From Clostridiales bacterium (GTDB lineage: Bacteria > Bacillota > Clostridia > Lachnospirales > Anaerotignaceae): a stretch of DNA of 64,000 bases. The DNA is taken from assembly GCA_018364635.1 (NCBI GenBank), contig JAGZLR010000006.1, positions 6,799-70,798 on the forward strand. The letters are read 5' to 3'. Both the position numbers and the translations under genes were made by a program. Position 1 is the first letter of the stretch. Every line of letters starts with the position of its first letter. The notes under the pieces were generated by a model, which was not told the DNA's origin, ran no database searches, and saw nothing but the letters and a program-made list of their open reading frames with translations. Below are positions 8,461 to 17,262 of the stretch, one piece after another.

Positions 8461-9528
8461 ATGTTTGACAGGTTAGAGGATTTTGAGAAGAAATATGGAG
8501 AACTTGCCGACAAGATCAATGATCCAGATATCATTGCAGATCAGAGTCAATGGCAGAAATTGATGAAGGAATACAGTGATCTGACTCCGATTGTGGAAAA
8601 ATATCAGCAGTATAAGAAAACAAAAGACGTGATTGCGGAAGACTTAGAGCTGTTGGAAAGTACACAGGAAGAAGATTTGCGTCAAATGTTGAAAGAGGAG
8701 TTGGCTGAAAATAAAAAGAACCTGGAATTGCTTCAAGAAGAAGTGAAAATCCTTCTTTTGCCCAAAGATCCCAATGACGAAAAAAATGTCATTGTTGAAA
8801 TTCGCGGTGGAGCAGGAGGCGATGAAGCAAATCTTTTTGCAGGTGATTTATTTCGTATGTATTCTAGATATGCAGAAAGACGTCGTTGGCGGACAGAAAT
8901 TATATCATATAACGAAAGCGAATTGGGAGGCTTTAAGGAAATATCCTTTATGATTACAGGGCAAGGAGCTTATTCTAGGCTAAAGTATGAAAGTGGTGTC
9001 CATCGGGTACAGCGAATTCCATCTACAGAATCAGGAGGAAGAATCCATACATCTACAGCAACCGTTGCAGTACTTCCAGAGGCGGAAGAAGTGGATGTCA
9101 ATATTGATATGAACGATGTGAGGATTGATGTATTTCGGGCATCAGGAAATGGTGGACAGTGTGTTAATACAACTGATTCCGCAGTGCGTGTTACACATCT
9201 GCCAACAGGAATTGTTGTTTCGTGTCAAAATGAGAAAAGTCAAATCAAAAATAAGGCGCAAGCGTTAAAGGTATTATATGCGAGAGTTTATGAGTTAGAA
9301 AGAGAAAAGCATGATCAGGCTATTTCTGCTGAGCGACGCAGCCAGGTGGGGACAGGGGACCGCAGTGAGCGTATCAGGACTTACAATTTCCCACAGGGGA
9401 GAGTGACAGACCATAGAGTTGGTCTTACCCTGCATAAGATTGATGCTGTGATGGATGGAGAATTAGATGAGATTATGGATTATTTAATTACTTGTGATCA
9501 GGCGGAAAAGCTGAAAAATGAAGATTGA
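8461..9528 (+). CDS. prfA: Peptide chain release factor 1
   Basis: 355-residue RF1 that terminates translation at UAA and UAG. The stop-codon reading tripeptide PxT appears as PST at 187-189, the form typical of RF1 and not RF2 (SPF). The peptidyl-tRNA hydrolysis motif GGQ is at 231-233 in GNGGQCVN. Length and domains are normal. It directly follows prmC, whose product modifies this GGQ, so enzyme and substrate are made from one transcript. Confidence 0.97.
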   Translation: MFDRLEDFEKKYGELADKINDPDIIADQSQWQKLMKEYSDLTPIVEKYQQYKKTKDVIAEDLELLESTQEEDLRQMLKEELAENKKNLELLQEEVKILLLPKDPNDEKNVIVEIRGGAGGDEANLFAGDLFRMYSRYAERRRWRTEIISYNESELGGFKEISFMITGQGAYSRLKYESGVHRVQRIPSTESGGRIHTSTATVAVLPEAEEVDVNIDMNDVRIDVFRASGNGGQCVNTTDSAVRVTHLPTGIVVSCQNEKSQIKNKAQALKVLYARVYELEREKHDQAISAERRSQVGTGDRSERIRTYNFPQGRVTDHRVGLTLHKIDAVMDGELDEIMDYLITCDQAEKLKNED

Positions 9529-9572
9529 TTTAGGAGTTGGGAAAGCCGGGTTAGACTCATGGAGGAAAAAGG

Positions 9573-10157
9573 ATGATAAAGCTTAGAGAGAAAATTACAT
9601 TTAACTCACCAGTAATATTGTCATTTACATTGATTTGCTTTGTGGTGTTAGTGTTAAACAAAATAACAGGTGATTTTTTAAATACATATCTGTTTTGTGT
9701 ATATCGCTTTGGTTTTACAGACGTATTGGGTTATCTTCGGCTTTTTTTATATATTTTTGGTCATGCAGGATGGAGCCATTTCAGCGGAAATATAACTATG
9801 CTTTTGATTGTAGGGCCGTTATTGGAGGAGAGATATGGCAGTAAAAAATTGCTGTTAATGATGGCTATTACAGCAGTTATTACAGGGCTGATTCATATTA
9901 GTTTTTTTCCTGATACTGCCTTGATTGGTGCTAGTGGCATTGTTTATATGATGATACTTTTGTCTTCTATTACGAATGTAGAAGATGGTAAGATACCAAT
10001 GACGCTTCTGATTATTGCGGTTGTGTATATTGGTGGACAGATTTATGAAGGATTGTTCATACGAGATAATATTTCTAATTTAGGCCATATTGTTGGAGGC
10101 GTTTTAGGTGCGATTATGGGATATTTATTAAATAGAGACAGTCATGTAAAATTATAA
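9573..10157 (+). CDS. Rhomboid family intramembrane serine protease
   Basis: 194-residue membrane protein with about six helices. The catalytic dyad is visible: Ser121 in GASG and His172 in NLGHIVGGVLGA. The helix-2 signature HAGWSHFSGN (64-73) supplies the His/Asn oxyanion-type residues. Rhomboids cut single-pass substrates within the membrane; the substrate here is unknown. The ATG at 9573 has GGAGG at 9561-9565. It is the last gene before a bidirectional terminator and probably part of the prfA transcript (44-base gap). Confidence 0.88.
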   Translation: MIKLREKITFNSPVILSFTLICFVVLVLNKITGDFLNTYLFCVYRFGFTDVLGYLRLFLYIFGHAGWSHFSGNITMLLIVGPLLEERYGSKKLLLMMAITAVITGLIHISFFPDTALIGASGIVYMMILLSSITNVEDGKIPMTLLIIAVVYIGGQIYEGLFIRDNISNLGHIVGGVLGAIMGYLLNRDSHVKL

Positions 10158-10165
10158 AGAATAAA

Positions 10166-10198
10166 AAACATCTGGTATTTGTAACCAGATGTTTTTTT
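10166..10198. terminator. Bidirectional terminator between rhomboid and response regulator genes
   Basis: Perfect 10-bp stem (10167-10176 with 10184-10193), T run on the plus side and A run (T on the minus strand) on the other. The minus-strand response regulator gene ends inside its T run. Confidence 0.9.
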
Positions 10199-11723
10199 AG
10201 CTATTTTTTTGTTTAAACTCTGATGGAGTCAGCCCTGTAAATTCTTTAAAAGTTTTGGCAAAATACTTGGGATCCTTAAATCCAACACGATCTGCAATCT
10301 CATACACTTTATAGGTATCTTCTAGAATTAAACTTTTGGCTTTTTTCATTCTGATTGATGTGAGAAAATTATTGAACGTCGAGTCAGTTTTTTCTTTGAA
10401 TATTTTGCAGAAATAACTTTTATTGATAAAAAATTTGTTACTGATATCATCTAAAGTGATATCATTTCTATAATTTAAATTGATATATTTGATAACATTA
10501 TCGACAACACTGCCGGTATGATTGTCCGAAGAATGCTCTATATATTCTAGTGTGCGATTACTCAAGTCTGTAAATATTTCTGAAATTTCATCAATCGTAT
10601 ATGTCATACAATTGATATCTTCAATAACATGTTCCACATCAAATTCTTTTAAAACCTCAGAAGGATAAACAGAGTTATAGCAGAACCCATATAGATCACG
10701 CAAAAATTGGATCAGGACAGAAGGCGGATATAGTTCCTGTTTGCTCCTATCAATAAACTCATGGATGATCGCTAGTGTTTTATCACGTTGAAGATTTCGG
10801 ATTGTGTCAAAAAGTAAATTTTTATCTTTATAAAAGTAAACTTCTAAATTTGGTTGTAGCTTTTGTTCTGGTGAATAGGTCAGTAACCTTTTTTCTTTCG
10901 AGTAAATGCCATAGGAAAGAGCATTTAGAGCTCCTATATAGCTATCCCTGACTTCTGAAATATGTGTAACACATTTGCCAATACCGCAACATAGATAATT
11001 AGAAGCAAAATGGTTATTAAAAACAGTGATTGTACGTTGGAGGAAATTTGCCATACTTTTTTCATCAAGATCAACCCCTAAGTATAATACTACAAGATAG
11101 CCATTAATACTGACCGGCAGGCAGTCACAGGGACTATTTTCATACAGATAGTTTTTTAAAAATTCAGAACGCTTTAGACGGCTTTCATCTGATAAGGATT
11201 TTGCCCCTCTAGACAGGTAAACAACAGGGGTAATGCTGTTTAGTTGAACAGATAAATTGCGTGATGATGATGCGATGACTTCAGGCGAAAAGACTGTATC
11301 CTGCAATAATAGTAGCGCAAAGTGTTCCCGTTCCATATTTTTTTGGTTTGTTTCTTCATCAATAGCTTCACAAACTTTATCTAGAAGTTTTAAAAATGCG
11401 CTGACATCTACTGGTTTTAATACATAATCAAATACATTCATCTTATATGCGGTACGTGCATATTCAAATTCATCATAGCCGCTTAAAATGATAAATTTTG
11501 GCTTTTTCTTTGCGATATATTTTTGAATCATCGTAAGGCCGTCCATAACCGGCATTTTAATATCAGTAATAATAATATCTGGATTTTTTTTGATGCCTAA
11601 ATCAAGTGCCTCTTGTCCATTTTTGCATTTTCCAATGACTTCAAACTCTCTTTTTGACGAAACCAATTGCTCCAGACCGTCACGGATTGTTTTTTCATCA
11701 TCAGCTATCAATACAGTTTTCAT
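10197..11723 (-). CDS. Response regulator with AraC-type output (YesN family)
   Basis: 508-residue DNA-binding regulator. The N-terminal receiver has the acidic pair in ADDE and the phospho-acceptor Asp54 in IITDIKMP, with Lys in LKPVD. The middle is a long YesN-type linker; the C-terminus (last 100 residues) holds two AraC helix-turn-helix motifs ending in GFKDPKYFAKTFKEFTG. The ATG at 11723 has AAGGA eight bases upstream; a TTG start at 11765 that overlaps the kinase stop is possible but has no ribosome site. It partners the kinase just upstream and, being divergent from a TRAP operon, likely activates that operon. Confidence 0.9.
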   Translation of the reverse strand: MKTVLIADDEKTIRDGLEQLVSSKREFEVIGKCKNGQEALDLGIKKNPDIIITDIKMPVMDGLTMIQKYIAKKKPKFIILSGYDEFEYARTAYKMNVFDYVLKPVDVSAFLKLLDKVCEAIDEETNQKNMEREHFALLLLQDTVFSPEVIASSSRNLSVQLNSITPVVYLSRGAKSLSDESRLKRSEFLKNYLYENSPCDCLPVSINGYLVVLYLGVDLDEKSMANFLQRTITVFNNHFASNYLCCGIGKCVTHISEVRDSYIGALNALSYGIYSKEKRLLTYSPEQKLQPNLEVYFYKDKNLLFDTIRNLQRDKTLAIIHEFIDRSKQELYPPSVLIQFLRDLYGFCYNSVYPSEVLKEFDVEHVIEDINCMTYTIDEISEIFTDLSNRTLEYIEHSSDNHTGSVVDNVIKYINLNYRNDITLDDISNKFFINKSYFCKIFKEKTDSTFNNFLTSIRMKKAKSLILEDTYKVYEIADRVGFKDPKYFAKTFKEFTGLTPSEFKQKNS

Positions 11724-11761
11724 AGTATCCATCCTTTTTATATCAATCAAGGGTTTAAGTT

Positions 11762-13618
11762 TCAAATAGTGCTTTCAGAGCTTTTCACAATAGGGAAATG
11801 AAGGATTACATTGGTAAATTCCCCTTCTTTACTCTGAATTTCAAGGCCATACTTTTCGCCATAATAGAACTTTAACCGATTATGTACGTTATTTAACCCA
11901 ATATGAGTTCTCATTTCTCCATGTTGTCCTGAAGCAAAAAGGGTGTTGTTATCGAATATAGTTGAAATTTGTTTCGCGCTCATACCAATACCGTTGTCGA
12001 AGATTTCTATAATTAACTCATCTTCAGTCTTTTGGCTAGATATTTTTATAATACCGCCAGATTCCTTTTCTTCCAATCCATGAACAATACTGTTTTCCAC
12101 AATTGGCTGAATTAAAAACTTATGGATCTTTAATCCCATTGTATCTGGATGCAGATCAAATTTTACAATAAATCGTCCTTCATACCGAACTTTCTGGATA
12201 TACAAATAATTTTGCACTTGTTCAATATCTTGTTGAAGTGTTACAACAGACAATTTACTGCTGATACTATAGCGGAGAATCTGAGATAGGCATTGTATCA
12301 GCTTACTAACATCTTCTCCGCCCAAAAGATATACCTTCCAATTGATGGTATCCAATGTATTGTAAAGAAAATGTGGGTTGATTTGAGCTTCCAGAGACTT
12401 AATTTGGGCCTCCTTTTCTCTGATTGTAATTTCATAGTTTTCTTCTACCAATTTTTGGATACTGTCAAGCATTTCGTTAAAACTGGTTTGAACATCAGAA
12501 ATTTCTGAATAGGAATCACTTGTGTCAATTCGAACTGATAAATCCCCTGTCTTTACAGTATTAATATTGTTAATTAGATTATGAATGGGTGTGATATAAA
12601 GTTTTGTTATAATAACACCCAGTAACACTGCAATTAGCAAGAAAAATAAGAGAAAGAAGGTCAGCACTTTGTTAAAGGATATTAAATCTACAAAAAATTT
12701 TGATGTATTTGTCAGAGTTATAAGATGCCAATCCTCGAAGTAAAAAATATGCTGGTTAAATAAATATTCTGTGGTATTATCCTGAATCTTTTGTTCAATA
12801 TCTTGGTTAGTTCGAGGGAGAAAAGGTTTTTCCTCATAAATGTTTAAACCAACAATTCCTCTCTCAGAAGATGTGATGATATTCCCGTCCTGATCTGTAA
12901 TGTATGATTCTGTATTGCTTGGAAGGCTTAAATTTTGGGTAATGGCATAAAGATCACTTTCATTGATATCAATGCAAATAACTGCTAAGTTCCGGTTATT
13001 TATATCTTTCAGCACCTTAAAAAAAGAAAAAATATTTTCTGTATATTTATAAGATTTAGAGTAGTTTGTTTTTGGAATATTGTATATCTTTTGGTAAGTT
13101 GGTCTAAAGATTAATTTGCCTGCATATTCATAAGCCATATTAAACCATTGAGAACGGCTCATGTAATCTTTCGATATAGTCTTAATACCGTTTGTTGCAT
13201 AAAAGTTTGTTGTTTGATAGGCAGGTTCGCTGTTGTCGATATAAAGGCGCAGAGAATTAATTCTAGGATTTTCTTGTATTTGACGGCGAAGAAGATAATC
13301 GATAGAATCTGCTGTCTGCTGCGAGATTTTGCCGTTATTTTTATAACATTCCTTAATTAGTTCTATCAAGTGAGTGTTATTATTAATTTGCTTGCTAAAA
13401 GCAAAAGTTTCGTTGATGAAAGAAATTAAAGAGACTTTAGTTGCTGAAAAGTAGTTCTGACAAGTTTGCTCTAGCTGATGAGATGTAACATTGATGTAAG
13501 TAGTATAAAAAGCAGAGTAAGAAAACAGACAAAAAGCCATACTGGCAGCCATAAAAATAACAAAAATACGAATTTGTATGCTATGAAACCGTTTTTTTAA
13601 AAAAAATCCTCTACACAT
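11762..13618 (-). CDS. Sensor histidine kinase (YesM family)
   Basis: 618-residue membrane kinase. A first membrane helix (about 16-40) and a second (about 320-345) flank a large extracytoplasmic sensor region of the Cache type. A HAMP linker follows, then the His_kinase segment AQINPHFLYNTLD with phospho-acceptor His416, and a HATPase domain with VENSIVHGLE and DNGIGM. Two-component systems of this class usually sense sugars or small acids outside the cell. The ATG at 13618 has GAAAGGG upstream. Divergent from dctP across a 535-base gap, suggesting it senses the TRAP substrate, perhaps through the binding protein. Confidence 0.92.
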   Translation of the reverse strand: MCRGFFLKKRFHSIQIRIFVIFMAASMAFCLFSYSAFYTTYINVTSHQLEQTCQNYFSATKVSLISFINETFAFSKQINNNTHLIELIKECYKNNGKISQQTADSIDYLLRRQIQENPRINSLRLYIDNSEPAYQTTNFYATNGIKTISKDYMSRSQWFNMAYEYAGKLIFRPTYQKIYNIPKTNYSKSYKYTENIFSFFKVLKDINNRNLAVICIDINESDLYAITQNLSLPSNTESYITDQDGNIITSSERGIVGLNIYEEKPFLPRTNQDIEQKIQDNTTEYLFNQHIFYFEDWHLITLTNTSKFFVDLISFNKVLTFFLLFFLLIAVLLGVIITKLYITPIHNLINNINTVKTGDLSVRIDTSDSYSEISDVQTSFNEMLDSIQKLVEENYEITIREKEAQIKSLEAQINPHFLYNTLDTINWKVYLLGGEDVSKLIQCLSQILRYSISSKLSVVTLQQDIEQVQNYLYIQKVRYEGRFIVKFDLHPDTMGLKIHKFLIQPIVENSIVHGLEEKESGGIIKISSQKTEDELIIEIFDNGIGMSAKQISTIFDNNTLFASGQHGEMRTHIGLNNVHNRLKFYYGEKYGLEIQSKEGEFTNVILHFPIVKSSESTI

Positions 13619-14153
13619 AGTAAATGCCCTTTCGGTAAAAAAATACTATTTCCTAATTATTTTAACATAATATGCTAAAAAATAGAATCATATCTGTTTC
13701 TTTATTTATATAAACTTAGAAATTTTTTGTTTTTTTACTAGAAATAAGAAATTGAAAGAGATTCTATATGAGAAAAGAAGTCTATACAAGTTTGTTCCAT
13801 ACTTTTATGAAGGGGATTGCTGTAAAAACAGATAAGGATTTCACATCATTTTGACAAAGTTGGAGAAAGATCTCTAATCTTTTTTAATAAAAATATATAC
13901 ATAAAAGAAAAAAGTTTCGATCAAAAAAATGGCAAATTGAATGATATCTGAGAGATTTAAAAAAAATAACGATAAAATTATATAAATATCTTACTGTAAT
14001 ATTTCTTTAAGAGTAAAAATTTGATGTAAATTTATTAGAAAAGCGAATTTATTACACCAAAAACAAATTTTGTCTAATTTTTAAAAATACTTTCGTTAAG
14101 TATAATAGGATTTGTTAAGGGGCAGTTATTTATTTTATGGAGGGTGATTCATT
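13619..14153. promoter_or_regulatory. 535-base divergent control region between kinase and TRAP genes
   Basis: Very AT-rich. It must hold the promoters of both units. Toward dctP there is TATAAT at 14101-14106 with only a weak TTTTTA (14078-14083) at 17-base spacing, which fits a promoter needing an activator. Just upstream lies a 9-base direct repeat, AATTTATTA at 14029-14037 and 14046-14054 (17 apart), a candidate site for the AraC-type regulator. A 28-codon frame at 13768-13854 is probably not a gene. No other structure seen. Confidence 0.5.
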
Positions 14154-15227
14154 ATGAAATTAAAAAGATTAGCTGGTTTTGCAATTGCAGCAATGATGAT
14201 GCTCAGCGCAGTTGGTTGTTCCAGCAGCAGCAGTTCTTCTAGTTCTGCAGCACCATCAGGAAGCAGTGCTTCAAAAAGTACTGGAGGAGAGAAAGTAAGC
14301 ACTGGAGAGAAAGTAAAAGTTAAAATTGCCAATATTTATGGTGCTGACACGTATGAATCTCAGGCGCTGAATAAATTCAAAGAATTAGTAGAAAGCAAAT
14401 CTGAGGATATTACAGTTGAAGTTTATACAAATGCTCAGTTGGGTAATGAAGAAACATTAGCAGATAGTGTTAGACAGGGTTCTGTAGAAATCGCTGTTAT
14501 TGGACCTATGATGGCACAGTACATTCCACTGGTTGCTGTTTCCGAGTATCCATTCCTCGTTGATAATTGGGAGAATGCAAATAAAGTTCTTAGAAGTGAT
14601 GAATTTATGGAAATGACTACGGCCGGTGCAGCAGAACAAGGCGTAGAAGTTATGGGATATAACGCAATTGGTTTCCGTGCTATTTCATCTACAAAAGAGA
14701 TTTCTAAGTATGAAGATTTGAAAGGTCTTCGTATTAGAACACCAAATATTCCTTACTATATTAAGATGGCAGAGTGCTGGGGATGTAACGTAGTTTCTAT
14801 GTCACTTTCTGAACTCTTTACTGCTTTGGAACAAAAGGTTGTAGATGCTCAGGAAAACCCTATGAACGTTGTTATTGCCAACAAGTTCTATGAAGTTCAG
14901 CCTTATGTAATTGTAACAAGACATATGCTTTGCTGCCATGCATGGTATGCAAATAAGAAATTTATGGATGGTCTCAATGATGAAAACAGAAAGATCATAG
15001 AAGAAAGCATTGCAGAAGCGATTGACTATGAATGGGAAATCACAGAAGCTGGAGAAGCTGATGAAAAGGAACACCTTGAAGAAAATGGAATTAAGGTTAC
15101 TGAAGTATCAGAGGAAATGTATCAGCAAATGAAAGATTCCGAAGGACCTATGACAGAATGGTTCATCGAAACATACCCAGGATCTGATAAAGTTCTTGAC
15201 TATGCAGCTGAAGTTTGTGCTGAATAA
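14154..15227 (+). CDS. dctP: TRAP transporter solute-binding lipoprotein
   Basis: 357-residue DctP-type binding protein. The signal peptide ends in a lipobox LSAVGC with Cys22, followed by a serine-rich linker, so it is a membrane-anchored lipoprotein as expected for a Gram-positive. The DctP fold segments LADSVRQGSVEIAV, LKGLRIRTP and ALEQKVVDAQENP are clear, with the conserved Arg in GLRIRTP that binds the carboxylate of the ligand. So the ligand is probably an organic or sugar acid. GGAGGGTG (14139-14146) precedes the ATG. A stem-loop separates it from dctQ, which should give more binding protein than permease. Confidence 0.93.
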   Translation: MKLKRLAGFAIAAMMMLSAVGCSSSSSSSSSAAPSGSSASKSTGGEKVSTGEKVKVKIANIYGADTYESQALNKFKELVESKSEDITVEVYTNAQLGNEETLADSVRQGSVEIAVIGPMMAQYIPLVAVSEYPFLVDNWENANKVLRSDEFMEMTTAGAAEQGVEVMGYNAIGFRAISSTKEISKYEDLKGLRIRTPNIPYYIKMAECWGCNVVSMSLSELFTALEQKVVDAQENPMNVVIANKFYEVQPYVIVTRHMLCCHAWYANKKFMDGLNDENRKIIEESIAEAIDYEWEITEAGEADEKEHLEENGIKVTEVSEEMYQQMKDSEGPMTEWFIETYPGSDKVLDYAAEVCAE

Positions 15228-15267
15228 AATTTAAGTAAAATCTAATCTATCTTTTACCTTAAAGAAG

Positions 15268-15297
15268 AGCCTTAAGTTTTTTACTTAAGGCTTTTCT
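15268..15297 (+). terminator. Intra-operon stem-loop between dctP and dctQ
   Basis: Perfect 10-bp stem (15268-15277 with 15283-15292) followed by a short TTTTC tract. Probably a partial terminator or mRNA end-protecting hairpin. Confidence 0.7.
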
Positions 15298-15320
15298 AAA
15301 AAAAAGAAGGAGGTATAATT

Positions 15321-15806
15321 GTGGAAGAAAAAAAGAAAAACACACCAGCAGTTGTGAAAGTGCTGAATATATTATCTGTACTTTCTATCGTAATTATGGT
15401 TATTTTAGTATTTATCAATGCAGTTCTTAGATATGTGTTTAATTCAGGTCTTACTGAGGCGGAAGAATACGCAAGATTTGCTTTTGTTTGGTTAAGTTAT
15501 TTAGGTATTTTGTTAGCTGCGAAAGATGGCTCTCATGTTGCGGTTACGATTGTCACAGATTTATTAAAAGGAACAGCGCTGAAAGTTGTATTAATCATTA
15601 GGGATATTATTGTTTTAGTTACGTTAGGAATTATTTTCTATGGTGCTGTTAGATTTACAATGGCATCAAATTATGCGACAAGTGCAACAGCAACAAATTT
15701 CATGCTGATTACAGTTTCCGCAGTAATCGCTTCTGGCGGTATGTTTGGAATTATCGTATACCAGGCGATTCAAAGAATTTTTCATAGTGACGGGGAGGAT
15801 AGATAA
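15321..15806 (+). CDS. dctQ: TRAP transporter small permease subunit
   Basis: 161-residue membrane protein with four hydrophobic helices, as in DctQ. The typical ALRYVFN (here VLRYVFN) and EEYARFAFVWLSYLG segments are seen near residues 33-60. It starts with GTG at 15321, supported by AAGGAGGT at 15307-15314. DctQ joins DctM to form the sodium-driven permease used by the DctP lipoprotein. Three bases separate it from dctM. Confidence 0.92.
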   Translation: MEEKKKNTPAVVKVLNILSVLSIVIMVILVFINAVLRYVFNSGLTEAEEYARFAFVWLSYLGILLAAKDGSHVAVTIVTDLLKGTALKVVLIIRDIIVLVTLGIIFYGAVRFTMASNYATSATATNFMLITVSAVIASGGMFGIIVYQAIQRIFHSDGEDR

Positions 15807-15809
15807 ACC

Positions 15810-17087
15810 ATGGCATTATTGATCTTTATTGTAGCATTATTTGTTTTCTTGGCTTTTGGCGTTCCTATTGCTGTTGCTTTAGGTTCCTGTGCAATTGTGC
15901 TGATGTTTTATCTAGAATCATTTGATCCTTTCACATTGGCACAGCAGATGGTTATGGCTACAAATAACTTTGCATTGATGGCGATTCCATTTTTTATGCT
16001 TGCTGGAGAATTTATGGCAGAAGGCGGCTTGTCTGAACGTATCGTTAATTTTGCTAACTTGTTTGTAGGTCGTATTAAAGGTGGTCTTGGTTATACAGCT
16101 GTTGTGGCTAGTATCCTTTTTGCAGGACTTTCTGGATCGGCGGTTGCGGATGCGGCAGCTTTAGGTGGTATTTTGCTTCCTTTGATGGTAAAAAATGGAT
16201 ATAAGGCACCTCGTGCAACTGGTTTTATCTGTGCTGGTTCTATTATCGCTCCAATTATTCCACCAAGTATCCCAATGATTGTTTTGGGTACATCTGTAGG
16301 TCTTTCTATTTCTAAGATGTTTATGTCCGGTATTATTCCAGGGGTTATTCTTGGCTTGGCTTTAATGGTTGTTTGGTTCTTTGTTGTTAAAAAAGACGGA
16401 TACACAGATATTAAAGTATACACAATGAAAGAAGCTATTTCTATTTTAGTTGACTCTCTCCCAGCTCTTTTTATGCCTGTTTTGATTGTTGGTGGTATCC
16501 GATTAGGCATCTTTACACCAACAGAGGCTGGTGCATTCGCTGTAGTTTATGCTTTGCTTGTATGTGTATTTTATTACAGAGAGTTAGATTTAAAAGGTGT
16601 ATATAAATGCTGTCTTAATGCGGTAAAATCCACAGCAGCTGTTATGTTTATTGTGGCTACTGCTTCAGCGGTTGGTTATCTGATTACATTAGCACAGATT
16701 CCTGTTCTTGCAGTTCAATTGTTCAGTGGATTTATTGATAAGCCAATCCTTCTTCTTATCATTATCAATATCTTCTTGTTCCTTATGGGTATGGTTATGG
16801 ACGTTACACCAAACATTCTTATTTTTGCTCCAGTGCTATTCCCTGTTATTAAGGCAGCGGGAATTGATGAGTATTTCTTTGCTTTGGTTATGATTTTAAA
16901 TCTTTGCATTGGTCTGATTACACCTCCTGTAGGTAATGTACTTTATGTAGGTTGCGGGGTTGCCAAGATTAATTTTGCTGAATTGGTAAAAGCGATTATA
17001 CCATTCTTAATTGTTGAACTGGTTATCTTGTTAATCATTACTTTTGTTCCAGGTATTGTTACAGTACCTCTATCAATTCTTATGTAA
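15810..17087 (+). CDS. dctM: TRAP transporter large permease subunit
   Basis: 425-residue polytopic protein of the DctM class, about 12 helices. Characteristic segments include IPFFMLAGEFMAEGGLSERI near 52-71, GLSGSAVADAAALG near 108 and IIPPSIPMIV near 148. It forms the transport channel with DctQ and takes solute from DctP using a sodium gradient. The ATG at 15810 follows dctQ closely, with GGGGAGGATAG as ribosome site. The operon ends at a strong terminator. Confidence 0.95.
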   Translation: MALLIFIVALFVFLAFGVPIAVALGSCAIVLMFYLESFDPFTLAQQMVMATNNFALMAIPFFMLAGEFMAEGGLSERIVNFANLFVGRIKGGLGYTAVVASILFAGLSGSAVADAAALGGILLPLMVKNGYKAPRATGFICAGSIIAPIIPPSIPMIVLGTSVGLSISKMFMSGIIPGVILGLALMVVWFFVVKKDGYTDIKVYTMKEAISILVDSLPALFMPVLIVGGIRLGIFTPTEAGAFAVVYALLVCVFYYRELDLKGVYKCCLNAVKSTAAVMFIVATASAVGYLITLAQIPVLAVQLFSGFIDKPILLLIIINIFLFLMGMVMDVTPNILIFAPVLFPVIKAAGIDEYFFALVMILNLCIGLITPPVGNVLYVGCGVAKINFAELVKAIIPFLIVELVILLIITFVPGIVTVPLSILM

Positions 17088-17099
17088 AGTTGTACATAG

Positions 17100-17134
17100 A
17101 TCTCCGGCTTACTGTTTAAGCCGGAGATTTTTTG
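17100..17134 (+). terminator. Terminator of the TRAP operon
   Basis: Perfect 11-bp stem (17100-17110 with 17118-17128), GC-rich, followed by a T run. Confidence 0.95.
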
Positions 17135-17141
17135 TTTACGA

Positions 17142-17242
17142 ATACCTTTTAATTCCTATTGACATAATATGAATTAGGAGGTATACTTTTACTATACCAG
17201 AAAAAGGTTTTTTATACTTTTAATTCCTATTAAAATAGTATG
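17142..17242 (+). promoter_or_regulatory. iscS promoter with repeated operator-like elements
   Basis: TTGACA (17159-17164), 17 bases, TATACT (17182-17187): an almost perfect promoter. It is bracketed by an imperfect inverted repeat, 17142-17155 against 17171-17184 (12 of 14 positions). A 25-base element at 17147-17171 recurs at 17218-17242 with 22 matches, the second copy lying just before the iscS ribosome site. This fits repression by an Rrf2-family regulator such as IscR, but no such gene is in the window. Confidence 0.7.
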
Positions 17243-17262
17243 TTTATGAAAGGATGTTTTTC

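Noticed and set aside
13768..13854. 28-codon frame with a modest GAAAGAG site in the kinase-dctP gap
   Set aside because: Short, no recognisable pattern, weak ribosome site; expected by chance in AT-rich DNA.
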